From contig FMBT01000525.1 in NCBI GenBank assembly GCA_900095095.1, forward strand, positions 1 to 62,600: a DNA stretch of 62,600 nucleotides, in the 5' to 3' direction. This document shows, piece by piece, positions 1 to 11,867 of the stretch; position 1 is the stretch's first letter, and each line of letters begins with the position of its first letter. Under the pieces are notes generated by a model, which was not told the DNA's origin, made no database searches, and was given only the letters and a program-made list of their open reading frames with translations. This stretch comes from Fragilariopsis cylindrus CCMP1102 (taxonomy: Eukaryota; Bacillariophyta; Bacillariophyceae; Bacillariales; Bacillariaceae). Made by a program: the position numbers and the translations under genes.

Positions 1-886
1 GTGTTTCTGAGGTACGTGTTGAGTTACTTTGCTAACTTGTTGTTCTACATACCTCATGTCGTAAAAAATTGTCATACTCGTCTCTCAACGAAGCAAAGTC
101 AGTTGCCGCCATCTTTATATTCTTTCAGGAAAAACCAACTACACAGGTTTCAATACGATGCACAACAGGAAAATACTACTATGCTGACGAAAATGTTTAA
201 AAGGTAGAAAGAAGTTGCTTTTCGTTACGATGGTCAATGCTAGTATATCTTTGTTGAATGAATACAAAGAGAGAGAGCAGAGATCAAGCGGAATGAGCGA
301 CAATTTGATTTTTGTCGAGGAAAGTGTCGGTGATGTTGGATTAATCATAGCACTGCTGTAACATTTACGCAGTACTAAAACTTTAGCGAATCATCGTGTA
401 AAATTTGAACACGCATTTTTTTAGCGCGGGGAGGGGGAGAGGTGGACAGCCACCTTTTTTTGTTGTTTGTTGCTTTTTTTGACGTCAAAAACATGCCGAC
501 GCTCGAAACTTTTTTTTTTTGAAATCAGTCTCAACAACGAGCGCACGATACGACCAGTATAAAACAAAGAATATAATTCAAACGGCGCGCGAACCGGGCT
601 AAACCTTAGCCTTAATTGAGCATTAGGAGGGTGCGATTATTTTTAATAATTCGTATCATTTTTTCATTAAAAATTTGATTATTATATTGTTCGCTCGTGT
701 CAGAAATCAGAAATCAAAATCAACACAAAGAACATCCTACTACGGTACTTCTACTAATACTACGGGTATTGTACGTAGTCCTAACTTAGTAGTACAGGGT
801 ATCATCTTGTACAAGAACTTACGATGAGATTAAAAAAATAATTACGCTGCTGATTTTCATTGATTCACATACAGTAACCATAAGCA
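1..886. other. Intergenic, no supported gene
   Basis: AT-rich sequence with homopolymer T and A runs. The short open frames at 1-348 have no recognisable domain, no low-complexity pattern like the neighbouring genes and no convincing start context. I see no RNA gene or long repeat here. Confidence 0.6.
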
Positions 887-1429
887 ATGAACGAAACGAA
901 GCATATGGATATGCATATGAATATGCACCTCCACGGCATCAGTTTGATACTGGTAATCTTGATTAGTTTCTTTTTCCTGGCAATACTTTGTTTAGCATGT
1001 TCCTTAAAGCCTAAAGAATTGATAGAGGAATGTTGTACCATCTTTCGTTCCTGTTGCAATCGACGACGACAGAATGAACAATACGATGATAATGATGATG
1101 ATGATGATGATGATGACGAAAATAATGAACCATCCCCACAAGTCTTTGAAACATTAAATGAACTTATATTTTTTGAGTCACCGGATGATGATGACGACGA
1201 TAATGATGGCAGTGCTGGATTTTGGACTACTACTACTACTACTACGAATAATACAAGTAATGATAACGATGATGTTGATAACAATAATGCACTGCCTGCA
1301 AAAAGAACGATGGATCAGATATTTCCGGATTTGTTTGGTACAGGGGCAGCTAACAACAGCAATGATATTGAAGAAGGAGTAGAACAAGACGGAACCAATA
1401 ATAATGCACTGAGAGAACCGTTGCTCTAA
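887..1429 (+). CDS. Hypothetical single-span membrane protein with acidic tail
   Basis: 180 codons; I do not recognise a family. Residues 1-18 are Met/His-rich, residues ~19-41 form one strong hydrophobic span, followed by a Cys cluster (ECC, SCCNRRR) that could be palmitoylated and a basic stop-transfer patch. The rest is very acidic (two Asp runs) with a poly-Thr tract and ends in EPLL, which resembles an acidic dileucine sorting signal. The frame stays open through Asp and Thr repeats that are also open on the opposite strand, so part of the coding signal could come from trinucleotide repeats. The ordered layout of membrane span, Cys/basic patch and acidic tail supports a real gene. Membrane location is inferred. 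Confidence 0.5.
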   Translation: MNETKHMDMHMNMHLHGISLILVILISFFFLAILCLACSLKPKELIEECCTIFRSCCNRRRQNEQYDDNDDDDDDDDENNEPSPQVFETLNELIFFESPDDDDDDNDGSAGFWTTTTTTTNNTSNDNDDVDNNNALPAKRTMDQIFPDLFGTGAANNSNDIEEGVEQDGTNNNALREPLL

Positions 1430-2581
1430 TGAATGTTGATGGTTAATGTGTGATGGTGCGTGCAGTAGTGTCAAACAAACAATCACATCAATGGTATGAC
1501 ATGGCATGGTATGGCAACAATGTCTTGGTTCTAGTCCTGTCATCGGGGAATAGGGACAGGCGAAGCACTCTTTTATGTATTCTATATATCGTATTATCTG
1601 TCTTTTAATAGCATAATGTATTTGTATATATATATCTAATAATCATTTCTTTTGTCTGCTGTAGAAGTATGGATACTATACCAGTAACATGTAGATACTT
1701 TCACAGTGTAATATAGTAGAGAACCACTCAAATAGACTGCTACTTTACCTACCCTTCACCATAGAATAATAGCAAATTTCTATTTGTAATATATACGAAA
1801 GAATTAGAACCAAAGTTGGGTGGGTGTATTTTGCAATCAATTTCTTGATGGGCCTAATAAGGCATTAGGAAGGGGGGCACATATATTGCATGTTATGTAT
1901 AAACAAACTTCTAAACTTCCATTAAGACACATATCAATACAATAGTTTCTAGTGGTGAGTGGAATACAGGAGTGCTGCAAGGAGGATGGATCATTACTTC
2001 CTTTGTGGTGATGGTGTATTGTATGTGGCATCCAAATCCCACTGTTTTTTTAATTGTGCTCAGCTGTAGCACATCTTGGTGAGTGAGCACCCCTGCATAA
2101 CACATGAAACAATATAGTACTGTTAGTTGCCATTAAAGGAGAGCCTCATCAATTATACTTTTTACAGTTCACCATCCTAAAACTTCATACATTTTTAGAA
2201 AATTAGCTTGAGATCAAGTCAAGTTTCTACTCTGAGTAATTACAGGCCTCCAGCTGATTAGCTAAATCTGCCATGTGTGTACCTTTCTGTACTGCTACTG
2301 GGTTATGATCTTCTTTTCTTTTCAGAAATTTCATGACATGTAGGATTGTTATTACTGCATAAGATTTTATGCATGAAATAAGAACTATTTCAGTCTCAAA
2401 TCAACGAAGACATTCGAAATCTGCCGAACACGAGAGATACAACGGATGAATTGAGCACTCACTAGAATGAACATCGAAACTCAGGACAAATCAAAACCAA
2501 GATAGTTAATAGAATAGTAGTAGTACTTAGATAGATAAGAACCGAAGCAGCAGCAACAACAAAAACAGAACGACGACAATC
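1430..2581. other. Intergenic, nothing recognised
   Basis: About 1.15 kb between the membrane-protein stop and the RPN10 start. AT-rich with short unsupported ORFs on the minus strand (1837-2105). The last ~60 bases before the RPN10 ATG are A- and CAA-rich, as expected of a 5' leader. Confidence 0.55.
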
Positions 2582-3961
2582 ATGCCACTCGAATCATGTA
2601 TGATCCTATTGGATAATTCCGAATTTATGCGGAATGGTGATTACGTACCAACACGACTTGAGGCTCAACAGGATGCCGCTAATTTGTTAGTAGGAGCTAA
2701 AACACAATCTCATCCCGAATCGACTGTGGGAATTAGTGCCGGAACGGAGCTTTTGGTCAGTCCGACTGAAGATGTTGGAAAATTATTAAATGCCGTACAT
2801 GATCTTCAAATAAGTCGTACTGGTGGTGGGTTTGGTCCATCGTCGTCGTCGTCGTCGACTGCCGCTACTGCCGACAAGACAAAGAAACTGAAATCTATTT
2901 CTGATATCACAGCTGCCATCCAGGTTGCATCTCTTGCTTTGAAACATCGAAAAAATAAAAATGGTTCCCAAAAGATTGTGTTATTCGTCGGATCTCCTCT
3001 CGAAGAAGTGGACGGTAAAGCCTTGGCCAAGGCTGGACGGCAACTTAAAAAGAATAACGTATCGATTGATGTTGTTGCAATGGGAGAGATAGAATGCAAT
3101 GAAGAAAAACTAAAGGAATTAGTCGATGCGGCTAATGGAAGAGCTGCGACGGCTGGAGATGAAGGAGCAGAACGGTCGTGTCACTTAGTTACGATCCCAG
3201 CCGGTGTTTTACCCAGTGATGTTTTGGCATCATCTCCTATCGTTCACGGAGGATCGGGAGGTTCCGCGTTCGCTGCATCTGCTGCCGCTGGAGCTGTCAC
3301 AGGTGGAGACTTTGGTGGTAGTCCCGGTGGAGGTGGTGGTGGTGGTGGTGGTGGTGGAGACTTTGGTGACTACGGCGGAGTCGATCCCAACATGGACCCC
3401 GAACTTGCTATGGCATTACGTGTTAGTATGGAAGAAGAACGGGCCCGACAGGAACGGATGACAGCGGCGGCGGCGGCAGAGACTGCAAGTGGCGAAGAAA
3501 GTAAGGATGCTGAGATGCAAGACGCTGCGGCACCTCCAGCAGCTTCTCCATCGGCTATGGATTTAGGTTTGAGTGAAGAAGAGGCACTATTACAACAGGC
3601 ATTGGCTATGTCCATGAACGAGAACGAACCAAAGGAAGGTGGAACTGTAGAGGATACCAAACCCGCTGCTGCTGCAGCCGCCGCTTCTATGGAAACCGAA
3701 GAGGACGATGAAGCCGCTGCAATGCAAATAGCCTTACAGATGTCACTTCAACAGGCAGAAGAAGAAGGGGGAGGAGGTGTAAAGACAGAAGATCAGAAAC
3801 AACAATTCCAGGACCCGCAATTCGTCAATCAGCTATTAGGTTCACTACCTGGAGTTAATCCAAACGATCCTGCCATTCAAAGTGCTCTTCAAAATCTCAA
3901 TAAAGACGATGATGGCAAGAAAAAGGATGACGATAAGAAAGAGGAAGATAAGAAGGAATAA
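2582..3961 (+). CDS. RPN10: 26S proteasome ubiquitin receptor RPN10/PSMD4
   Basis: 459 aa, single exon. The N-terminal ~200 residues are a von Willebrand A domain opening with the family-typical MPLESCMILLDNSEFMRNGD and continuing through VGISAG and IVLFVGSP. Three ubiquitin-interacting motifs follow: ~residue 271 (ELAMALRVSMEEE), ~330 (EEALLQQALAMSM) and ~375 (AAAMQIALQMSLQQA). The C-terminus (FVNQLLGSLPGVNPNDPAIQ) matches the conserved RPN10 tail. RPN10 sits in the 19S regulatory particle and captures polyubiquitin chains. Length is somewhat above the ~380 aa common in the family because of Gly (residues ~243-260), Ala and Ser runs between domains. The frame is intact and the start lies in a normal AATCATGCC context. 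Confidence 0.97.
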   Translation: MPLESCMILLDNSEFMRNGDYVPTRLEAQQDAANLLVGAKTQSHPESTVGISAGTELLVSPTEDVGKLLNAVHDLQISRTGGGFGPSSSSSSTAATADKTKKLKSISDITAAIQVASLALKHRKNKNGSQKIVLFVGSPLEEVDGKALAKAGRQLKKNNVSIDVVAMGEIECNEEKLKELVDAANGRAATAGDEGAERSCHLVTIPAGVLPSDVLASSPIVHGGSGGSAFAASAAAGAVTGGDFGGSPGGGGGGGGGGGDFGDYGGVDPNMDPELAMALRVSMEEERARQERMTAAAAAETASGEESKDAEMQDAAAPPAASPSAMDLGLSEEEALLQQALAMSMNENEPKEGGTVEDTKPAAAAAAASMETEEDDEAAAMQIALQMSLQQAEEEGGGGVKTEDQKQQFQDPQFVNQLLGSLPGVNPNDPAIQSALQNLNKDDDGKKKDDDKKEEDKKE

Positions 3962-4790
3962 ATAAATAAATATCGAGTGCTAATATTGGGTAGTAAGAAT
4001 AATATAAAAATAGTTCTCTCAAATATCCTTTCGTTAGCTATAATTCAAATATAAATAGCACGCGTTATTAAGACGTTCAACGGCCAATCTTGATTTTTTT
4101 AACCTGCATTTCACACATGCTAATCTAGTCTATCAGGTTGCCTATTTCAGCTAGGGTAGAACCTTATGGATGTTGATATATGAAATCTGTGTAGAATACT
4201 AGTTTAGATGGAACCTTCAAATTTTGAAAGATATTGCTTATTGATAGAGTTGCACACAATTTGAATGATGTATAGTTTTACTAGTATTTGCTAGTTATTT
4301 TTTGGGCATTATTTAGTTTTTTGAGTGATATCGTGTCAATTACACGCTAAATTTTTACGTGATAGCCCGCGCGGCACTTAGCGTTGACTGGAGGAAGTAC
4401 TTCAAGTATTCAATACTGTAGAATATCAATAAGTATTCATGTATGAAAGGCGGATGCTCGTAAATAAACTTACTGTCTGAGAAAAGGAACTCTATAATCA
4501 CAAGCGCGGCATGCATCTATAATAGAAAAATATAGGAGATTGTACTAGCATCAAACCACATTAGGGTTGATAGTATATAATTTATTATTATAATAATCAA
4601 TTCAAATTATATTATTTTGACATGGCGTTGTCAATACAAGGAAGATTGCTCTTTTAAAGAGAAGTAGTCGCCCATGACCAAGGAAATTCCCAAGCTTTAC
4701 TGTTTTTGTTTCCGCGTGTGTTGAAGTGTAATAAGTATCCCATAGCTTTACAGTACACAAGAAACTGATTCTATACATTATTTATCTCAT
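3962..4790. other. Convergent intergenic region
   Basis: About 830 bp between the convergent RPN10 and polo-kinase stops. AT-rich, probably holding both 3' UTRs. No ORF, RNA gene or repeat of note. Confidence 0.55.
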
Positions 4791-7728
4791 TTAACGTTTT
4801 GAACCACCGCCAACAAGCTGCTGAAGAATTTCTTTCGTGTACTTGAGACGTTTCAGAACTTCCGCATTACATCCAACTAGCTCGTCCGTCATGAAGTATG
4901 TGTTTCGATTCTTTGACTTATCGATGTATGTGATATAACGTTCGTCAGGAGTTAATTGTATCTCAGTGTGATCGTAGAAGACAATCTGTACAGTCTGGTC
5001 ACTCAATCGAAAGAAAATTGCATGCTTTGTTCGCACCCATTTCTTCAAAAACACCATGTTTCGGCCCACATCGACCTCTGTCTTTTTAGCAGAAGCAGAT
5101 AGTGTTGGCAAATCACCCTCATCTGATTTTTGCTGTTGCTCAATCAGATAGTTACGAAAATGCTTCAAAAGTGTGACTTTTTTCTGCAATGGATCAGGGT
5201 AATTAGCTAGTGTATGGGAAGCTATCACCGGTTCACTACTACGTGGACTTTCCCCTGAGTTTCTCTTTCTCTCGATGTATTGGAATTCGTCACCATCAGC
5301 TTCTAGGATAGTTTTAGTCGAATCATTGAAGTAAACCCCAGAGCTGTGAAGAATAGTTGAAGAAGAAGAAAGCAATAATCGAGGTTAGCACAACTGAGAA
5401 TTTACTTCCACTTTTTATTTTTATTTCCGTTCTACTACAAATATATAAACTTACCTCCCATCACTTAATAAATACCCAAGACCATATTTGCTCGTATAGT
5501 CAACGTATCTTTCAACCCATTTCACAGGACCGGCATTCATGATGGGTACGAGAGATGGAGAATCGGCTGGAACACTCGAATAGTCTCTCGAGGCAACAAT
5601 ATCTAACACAATGCTGACACGTTCAACCATATTGTTCAAAATATATGTGTCCATATTAGGAGTAGCAATATTGCGTGGTGATGGTCTAGCGACAGCGTAC
5701 GGCAATGCATCTTGCTGCGATCGAAGTCCTAAGTTTGCAGTTCTTGATGCAATGTCACTACTTGGTTGTTTATTATTGGATGTTTCGTCGAATACTTGGA
5801 ATTTACTGCTAGATTGGGTAGGGGTAGTAGCAGTTGTAGCATTAACTACTACAGACCAAGCATTCTTAACAGCTCCTTGTACGTCCATAATAGGTGATGA
5901 GGAGGTAGCAGTCGTTGCTGTTGATGTTGTGGGTGCACTCTGTGCTGCTTTCTTCTCAACCCGTTCCGAGCCGACACCACGATTATCAATATTTGCATCC
6001 CGTGCTCCAAATGGTCGTCGTACAGATTGTGAATTTGATTTTGGAAGAGCAGGTCGCCCATTGTACGCAGCACTGTTAATACTGGAAGTGGTAACGAATC
6101 CATTCTTCGCACCCCATTGTGGAGCAACATGTGTCGCGTTGGAAGGTAACGATTCCGGAATGTAGCCTGTCGTCAAGAATGGATGGCAAGAAATTTCTTG
6201 CAAATTGGGACGGTCCAATGGTTTAGACTGAAGCATACTAACGATCAGATCCTTTGCATCTTCGCATATAGAAATGTTTTTAGGAAAACCATATTCGTTG
6301 TTTATAATTCGCTGATATGTCGCTTTGACATCCTTTGCTTCGTAAGGAGGTTTCCCAACTAAGCATGTATACATGATTACACCCATCGACCAGATATCAA
6401 CTTCAAAGGAATGTCCACGGGTTGCCCGATCACCCTGAATAACCTCGGGAGCAATATAGTTCGGTGTTCCACATATAGTCTTACGTTTTTCGTCAGCAGA
6501 TTCCAATTTTGTTGCTAGACCCAAATCACCTACTTTGATGTTCATATTCCTGTCCAAGAAAAGATTACCAAGCTTCAGATCTCGATGAATGACAAGTTGT
6601 TCGTGAAGATATTTTGTCGCTTCAACAATTTGTCTCATTAAAAATGCAGTCTCTGGTTCTGTTAAGCGCTTTCGACGTTTGATCATTTCATTCATACTAT
6701 GGTTATGACATAATTCAAGTAAGATGTAGCAATTTTGTCTATCCTCAAAGAAATGTTTGTATTCGCAAACATTCGCATGTTTCAGTGTACGATGGATTTT
6801 GATTTCAGCTTGCAACTAAAAGATGTGATGATATCAGTACGCGTAGTAGTAAAAGAAAAAAAGATTAACATTAGAAGTTGTGGGTGCTTGTAGATTTAAA
6901 AAGATTCTGCACAAAACGAGAACACAAGATTAATAATATATAAGGTTGAATTTTTCTTACCTTTTGTCGTGCTCGTGCCTTTACTAGATTTGCTTTAGGG
7001 ACAATTTTGATTGCATATGCCTTGTTGGTATCGAGTGCTGTACATAAATAAACCTTAGCAAATCCACCCTTACCAAGCAGCTTACCACGAAGATACCGAT
7101 GCAAGGTATATCCCTCTCCATTAACCTTACGACGTTTCTCTTCAATGATGACACTATCTTCATCTATATTAGCAACACCTGTAGGAAGTGAATTGGATCG
7201 TTTTGTATAACTTGGTCGTGGGTTTCCTGCCGCTGCTCCTGAAGCACCAATATTTGATGCCAATGCTGACGACGATGATTCTACACCGTCACGTAATTCC
7301 GTTGTTGATACACTTCGTTTGGGAAGGACGGTACTACTATTACTTGTACTAATACCAGTCATGGTATGGAAGTTACTACTACTGTTGTTAGTAGAATTCG
7401 ATATACGTTTATTGTTTTCATTGTGAGATGATTCTAAATTTGATAATCGATTCATTGACAACATCTCTTTTGAATTATATTCCTCTGTAGTATTATGACT
7501 TGATGATGATCTATGCGAACCACCAATCGTGTTGGGATTGCGTGACTGTAATGGAACTCGTCCTGATGAGGCAGACGATTTCTTCGTTCCTAATCCTAAT
7601 CCTCCTCGTCCGTCTACAAAATTACTACTAGTACTCATCATCCTTGTACTATGCTTTGGTGCTGGTTGTCCTAGTCCGACTGGTGGTGCGGTACTGACAA
7701 GAGAAGATTGATATATATCCACGGTCAT
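4791..7728 (-). CDS. PLK: Polo-like kinase (three exons)
   Basis: CDS complement(join(4791..5343,5455..6815,6961..7728)), 893 aa. Exon 1 encodes a ~210 aa Ser/Asn-rich leader, then the kinase start: glycine loop GKGGFAKVYLC and AIKIV lysine. Exon 2 continues with HRDLKLGN (catalytic Asp), GDLGLA (the DFG position reads DLG, as in several PLKs), the activation segment GTPNYIAPEV and the rest of the kinase. The exon 2 end plus exon 3 give two polo-box-like segments (VKWVERYVDYTSKYGLGYLLSDG...; FLKKWVRTKHAIFFRLSDQTVQIVF). Intron borders are GTAAGA...TTTTAG and GTAAGT...CACAG in minus orientation and keep frame exactly. Expected role is mitotic entry, centrosome/MTOC function and cytokinesis. All exons are intact. 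Confidence 0.95.
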
Positions 7729-9159
7729 GGAATATTACTGGAAGCAAAAAAGGAATTGAACAGCAGTAACTACGTTTGTCGTTGTTTGTATTGTATCGTT
7801 TCTGGTTCGTCAGCAGTTATCAGTGAGACTAAGTCTGGAGATAACAAAGTTTGCTTTGTGGCTGATGATTGAGTAATGAAGATAGGCAGTTGAAGAAAGA
7901 GCACGTTGGAGGAAACAATCTTTCTAAAACAGCGAAGTAACCGTGGGAGTCTTGAATAGAACGGAAAACCTGACTTTTCGATGATAGTTTATTTTTTGAA
8001 ATCGAACGTTTTTTTGCTTGAAAGCACAAGCCGCGCACCTCAAACGATAAATTTTGCGAATCGCCTCGCATTACTACTAATAAAGATTTAAATTTTAGGT
8101 CGCAAAAAAATCTGAACGCGCGTGGTGGGCGAGCTGGTGTCAAATTCATATCATAAAATAGATTTTGAAAAAGTTTGCCTCCAAGATCAGGGGTCATTTA
8201 TTACCCAGTTTTCCAAGATTAGATGAATTTACTTGAGAGTAAATACGATTACGAAAGCATTGTATCAACAGAATGTTGATACTCACTCTCCGTATGACTT
8301 ATTGCTGGTAGTGTAAATACATAGCTACATTGATGTTTTCATTCGTCTTTCCTACTATGTCTTCGTTTTCAATGTGGTCGTCACATCTCGAGATGAAGAT
8401 CAACCAGGAAAAACCCAAGATACAGAGCAATGATGTATAAGTATTGTTATGAAGCAACTTTGTCTCTTGCAAAGTCTTTACAGGGTGCATGGATATGCCT
8501 TATGCCTTATGATGTGACAGAATACATGTATGCATAGAAGTGAGAAATTGAGACGAGTCGAGAAATAGCAACTGCGATGATGTTGCGATCGTTGGGTTTG
8601 GGATGAGGTGATGATAGAAGAAGTCGCAAACAAATGACAAACACAAATTTCTTTTCGAGGGAGGAATGAAGGATGTTGGTTACACTCACTAAAGCAAAAC
8701 ATCGCCTGTCTGACACACACATAACAATTGCGACGACTATTTACTGACTTGATCTTTTGGTCAAGGATAGAATGGGCAACATCCCCAAAAACAAAGCTAA
8801 TTATTACTTGAGGGCAATGACGACGACGACGACAGCGAGTACGACGAAAAACTTCCATAATAATACAATCTTGTGTGCAATTAATTATCGTTCGGCTCGA
8901 AAATTGGTAATTTTATTCTGTAATACTTTTATTATCTCTAAATCAGCAGGAAATAATGGAATGGAATGTAGCGCTACTCGAATTCGGCGTAGGCTCGACT
9001 CGACTCGACTCGACTCGACTCGACGGAAGAAAACAAACAAATAATGACGCCAACTTACTTCATATATTCTTTTTAGTTCTATTTACAATGATGTACTGTA
9101 TCGATATATTTATAGTCTGACTACCACATTTATGTATTGAAGGTTACAAGAATAATATC
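7729..9159. other. Intergenic with pentanucleotide microsatellite
   Basis: About 1.4 kb between two minus-strand genes, presumably the kinase promoter and the 3' region of the pseudouridine synthase. The short ORFs (7829-8197, 8478-8858, 8757-9044) have no domain or bias that supports them. A (CGACT)n tract lies at ~8996-9024. Confidence 0.5.
8996..9024. repeat. (CGACT)n microsatellite
   Basis: About five to six perfect tandem copies of the pentamer CGACT, in intergenic DNA. Confidence 0.9.
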
Positions 9160-11083
9160 TTAATTTGATTCGTCACCTAGCCATTTTTCTCGAGCTTCCT
9201 CCTTTCTTAGAAAGCTATGAAACTTGTTCGGTAAATCAATACTCGCATGTACTTCCACAGTCGTGCCGTCCTCAGACAAGGTAAGAGTACCATTTGCCCA
9301 TTTTTCATTCGAAGGGAGATTGTCCCATTCTTTTCGTCCCTCTAGAGAGTTGTAATGTGGATGTTCAAGACGGACTTTATTGGAACATAAAAATAATCCT
9401 CTACCACGTAAGTTCATCGCATCTCCACCACCATCGTATATGGTATCACCAGCGATCGGACAATCATTTATCCAACTCATATGTCGTCTTAGTTGATGGA
9501 ACCTTCCCGTCTTTGGTTTCATTTCAACGAGGGTTAGAATCCCATCCTTTGCCTTCAGAGATTTTACATACTTTAATGGTTTCCATACTGTAATAGCATT
9601 TTTCTCATCAAGCGGAGAATCGATAAGTTGCCATGTCGTACTACTATTAGTATTGCCATAAGTACCATTAGTAGCAGTAGTAGTGGTATTTTTATCGCCA
9701 TCATCCATGACGTCAACTCCTAACTCCAAAGCTTCTTCTACTGTGATACTAGTTTCAATTGGTTCACTAGGAATACCATTGACGATTGCAGTATATGTTT
9801 TCTTTATTCTACGATCAGCGAATTGAGTACTTAAATCCAGCATGGCAGGTTTCGTCTTTGCGATCAATAATAACCCACTTGTTGGTTTATCTAATCGATG
9901 TACACCAACAGGTCTACGAATGATAGATAATGTTCCACGTTTGGGAGGTTTAAGTGCAAATGGCAATGCGTTCCGCACCGTCATTATACCATGACTGCTT
10001 AGACTACCTTTGTCATTACGCTGTGAGTAGCACACAATCCCAGCGGGTTTATTAACGATTGCAAAATGATCATCTTCGTATACTACCGGTAACTCGAAGG
10101 GTGGTTTTGTGGTATCGAAGCCTGGGTAGAAGCCGCCATGCATCCGGCATTGAATTCCAATAACATCTTTTATATTGTTTGGGGAGACGTATAGATTTGT
10201 TTTGAAAGGAAATAGGATAAATATGTCGTCAGATCAATTAATTTTTTCAGCGTAGTATTACGGTAGAACGATCGTATATTGATGGATAGTGGGGGAAACT
10301 TAACTAACTTACCACCAGGAAATACGCGATCAATTACACGACCTCGAATGCATGTCTTTTGGTCGAATTCTTCTTCTCCAGTTTCATTGTTAACGACCAA
10401 CGGCCCGCGGTTTATAACAATATATCCTTTCCTAAATTCATATGGAAAAAGAAAACGAATAGTACTATGCTGTGAGTATACGTGTACAATATACAGAATG
10501 CAGTAGCATTCGAAGCATATCACTAACTACCTAACGTTACTAACCTGCATGATTTTCTAGCTCTTGACATAGATGGATATACATCCTTATCTAATAGCAT
10601 CAACGCAATGGGTAAAGTAAGATTCTTTCCATTTATATCCAATCGAATAACTTCTTCTTTTGTGATTCCAAAAACTTCATCTGTACTACCATCCTCCTTA
10701 GCAGTTGCAGTTACAAGATTCTTAAAGCCATCAATTGGGATAATATATTGTTTTGTTACATAAAATCCTTTTGGTGTGCCCTTGGGATAATTTATGCGAT
10801 CCGCATCCCGTTCTGCTTCACGGAAGAATTCGTCTGTGAAGTTATCATCACCATCATTATTATTGTCTTCGTCGTCGTCATTGTCGCTATCTTTATAGTT
10901 TTTAGTAGTATCAGATAAGTCATAAATTGTACTTGTGCACGACGTAGTCGATCCTCCACATGAACTTGTAGAACGTTGTCTGATGATGGATTGTTGGAAT
11001 GCATTCGTCGTTGTCGTCGGCAAATCCATTGCACATACAAAGAATAAAAGAACCAGGAAAAATTGTCTCGTCATCGTGTTCAT
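9160..11083 (-). CDS. S4 + RluA-type RNA pseudouridine synthase, plastid-targeted leader
   Basis: CDS complement(join(9160..10166,10313..10431,10545..11083)), 554 aa, all three exons in frame. The leader has a hydrophobic signal (FFLVLLFFVCA) and TNAFQQS, an F at the probable cleavage site as in diatom bipartite plastid signals, then an Asp/Asn-rich spacer. An S4-like RNA-binding segment spans exons 1-2 (ALMLLDKDVYPSMSRARKSC joined to RKGYIVINRGP). The catalytic domain has GVHRLDKPTSG with the nucleophilic Asp, LTLVEMKPKTGRFHQLRRH and CPIAGDTIYDG. RluA-family enzymes convert uridine to pseudouridine in rRNA or tRNA; the target site is not predictable here. Donors GTTAGT and GTAAGT and acceptors TTTAG and AAAAG restore FPG-DVIGIQ at the last junction. 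Plastid location is inferred from the leader. Confidence 0.9.
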
Positions 11084-11867
11084 TTATTTTCTCTCTGTGT
11101 GTGTCTCTTCTTCTTTAACTGAATCAGTGGGACAGCCGCCGAGAGTTCGATGGCTATATCTTCGTTGTCCGACACTTGTATCATCTGATGATGTTGTTAT
11201 GTGAGATGTGAGATACTTTTTTGTCAAACTTCGAAACTAAAAACACGGAATTTTTTGATGGCTAAGGAACCATCTTCCGTTCATACGTGGATAAGCAAGG
11301 GGGATTAGAGAAAATATGACTTTAGCTCAATTTGTTTTACCGCATGTTATTCTGAATACTTCGTAGCGAGAATCTAATTTATGATAATGTGTGTGTGTGT
11401 GTGTGTGTGTGTTGACTGACTAACTAGATATAAGCGATATCTTATCTATGATATTGCTGTGTGCTATGATACTATTGTACTCTGTGTTGACTGATCATAG
11501 AGGGTTTACAGCATTCAAATATATATACATTGATACTATATATTTTGTAATTCGTAACTCTTAGTCCTAAGACTTGTACGACTAATACGATTAGATCTTA
11601 CAAGCAAGTTTAGCGCGGTAAGCACGCGCTATCATTCTTTTACCATCAAAAAAATCTTAAAAATTGAAGATCAGCGATCGGATGAGCAGAGACGAAGAAC
11701 AAGAAGGCATCAAAAAGATTTCTACCGGTTACATTACTTCATTCTTAGTTCTTAGTCGTCCAGATTTACAACGATATATCTTGCCGTAGCTAGCTAGTTT
11801 TCATCCCCGAGGTGTCACATATTACTATACCAAACACCGCTACTGCTAAACGAAACGAAACGCAATC
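11084..11867. other. Divergent promoter region
   Basis: About 780 bp between the divergent pseudouridine synthase and TspO starts, so it must hold both promoters. Contains a (GT)n run at ~11391-11411. No ORF supported. Confidence 0.55.

Noticed and set aside
1-348. Two short ORFs at the left edge
   Set aside because: No domain, start context or composition that supports coding.
865-1284. Ser-rich minus-strand ORF opposite the membrane-protein gene
   Set aside because: Antisense shadow of Asp (GAT/GAC) and Thr (ACT) codon repeats. Poly-Ser and poly-Val arise directly from the complement.
7829-8858. Several minus-strand ORFs between the kinase and the pseudouridine synthase
   Set aside because: Random-looking translations without low-complexity style, domains or splice-supported extensions.
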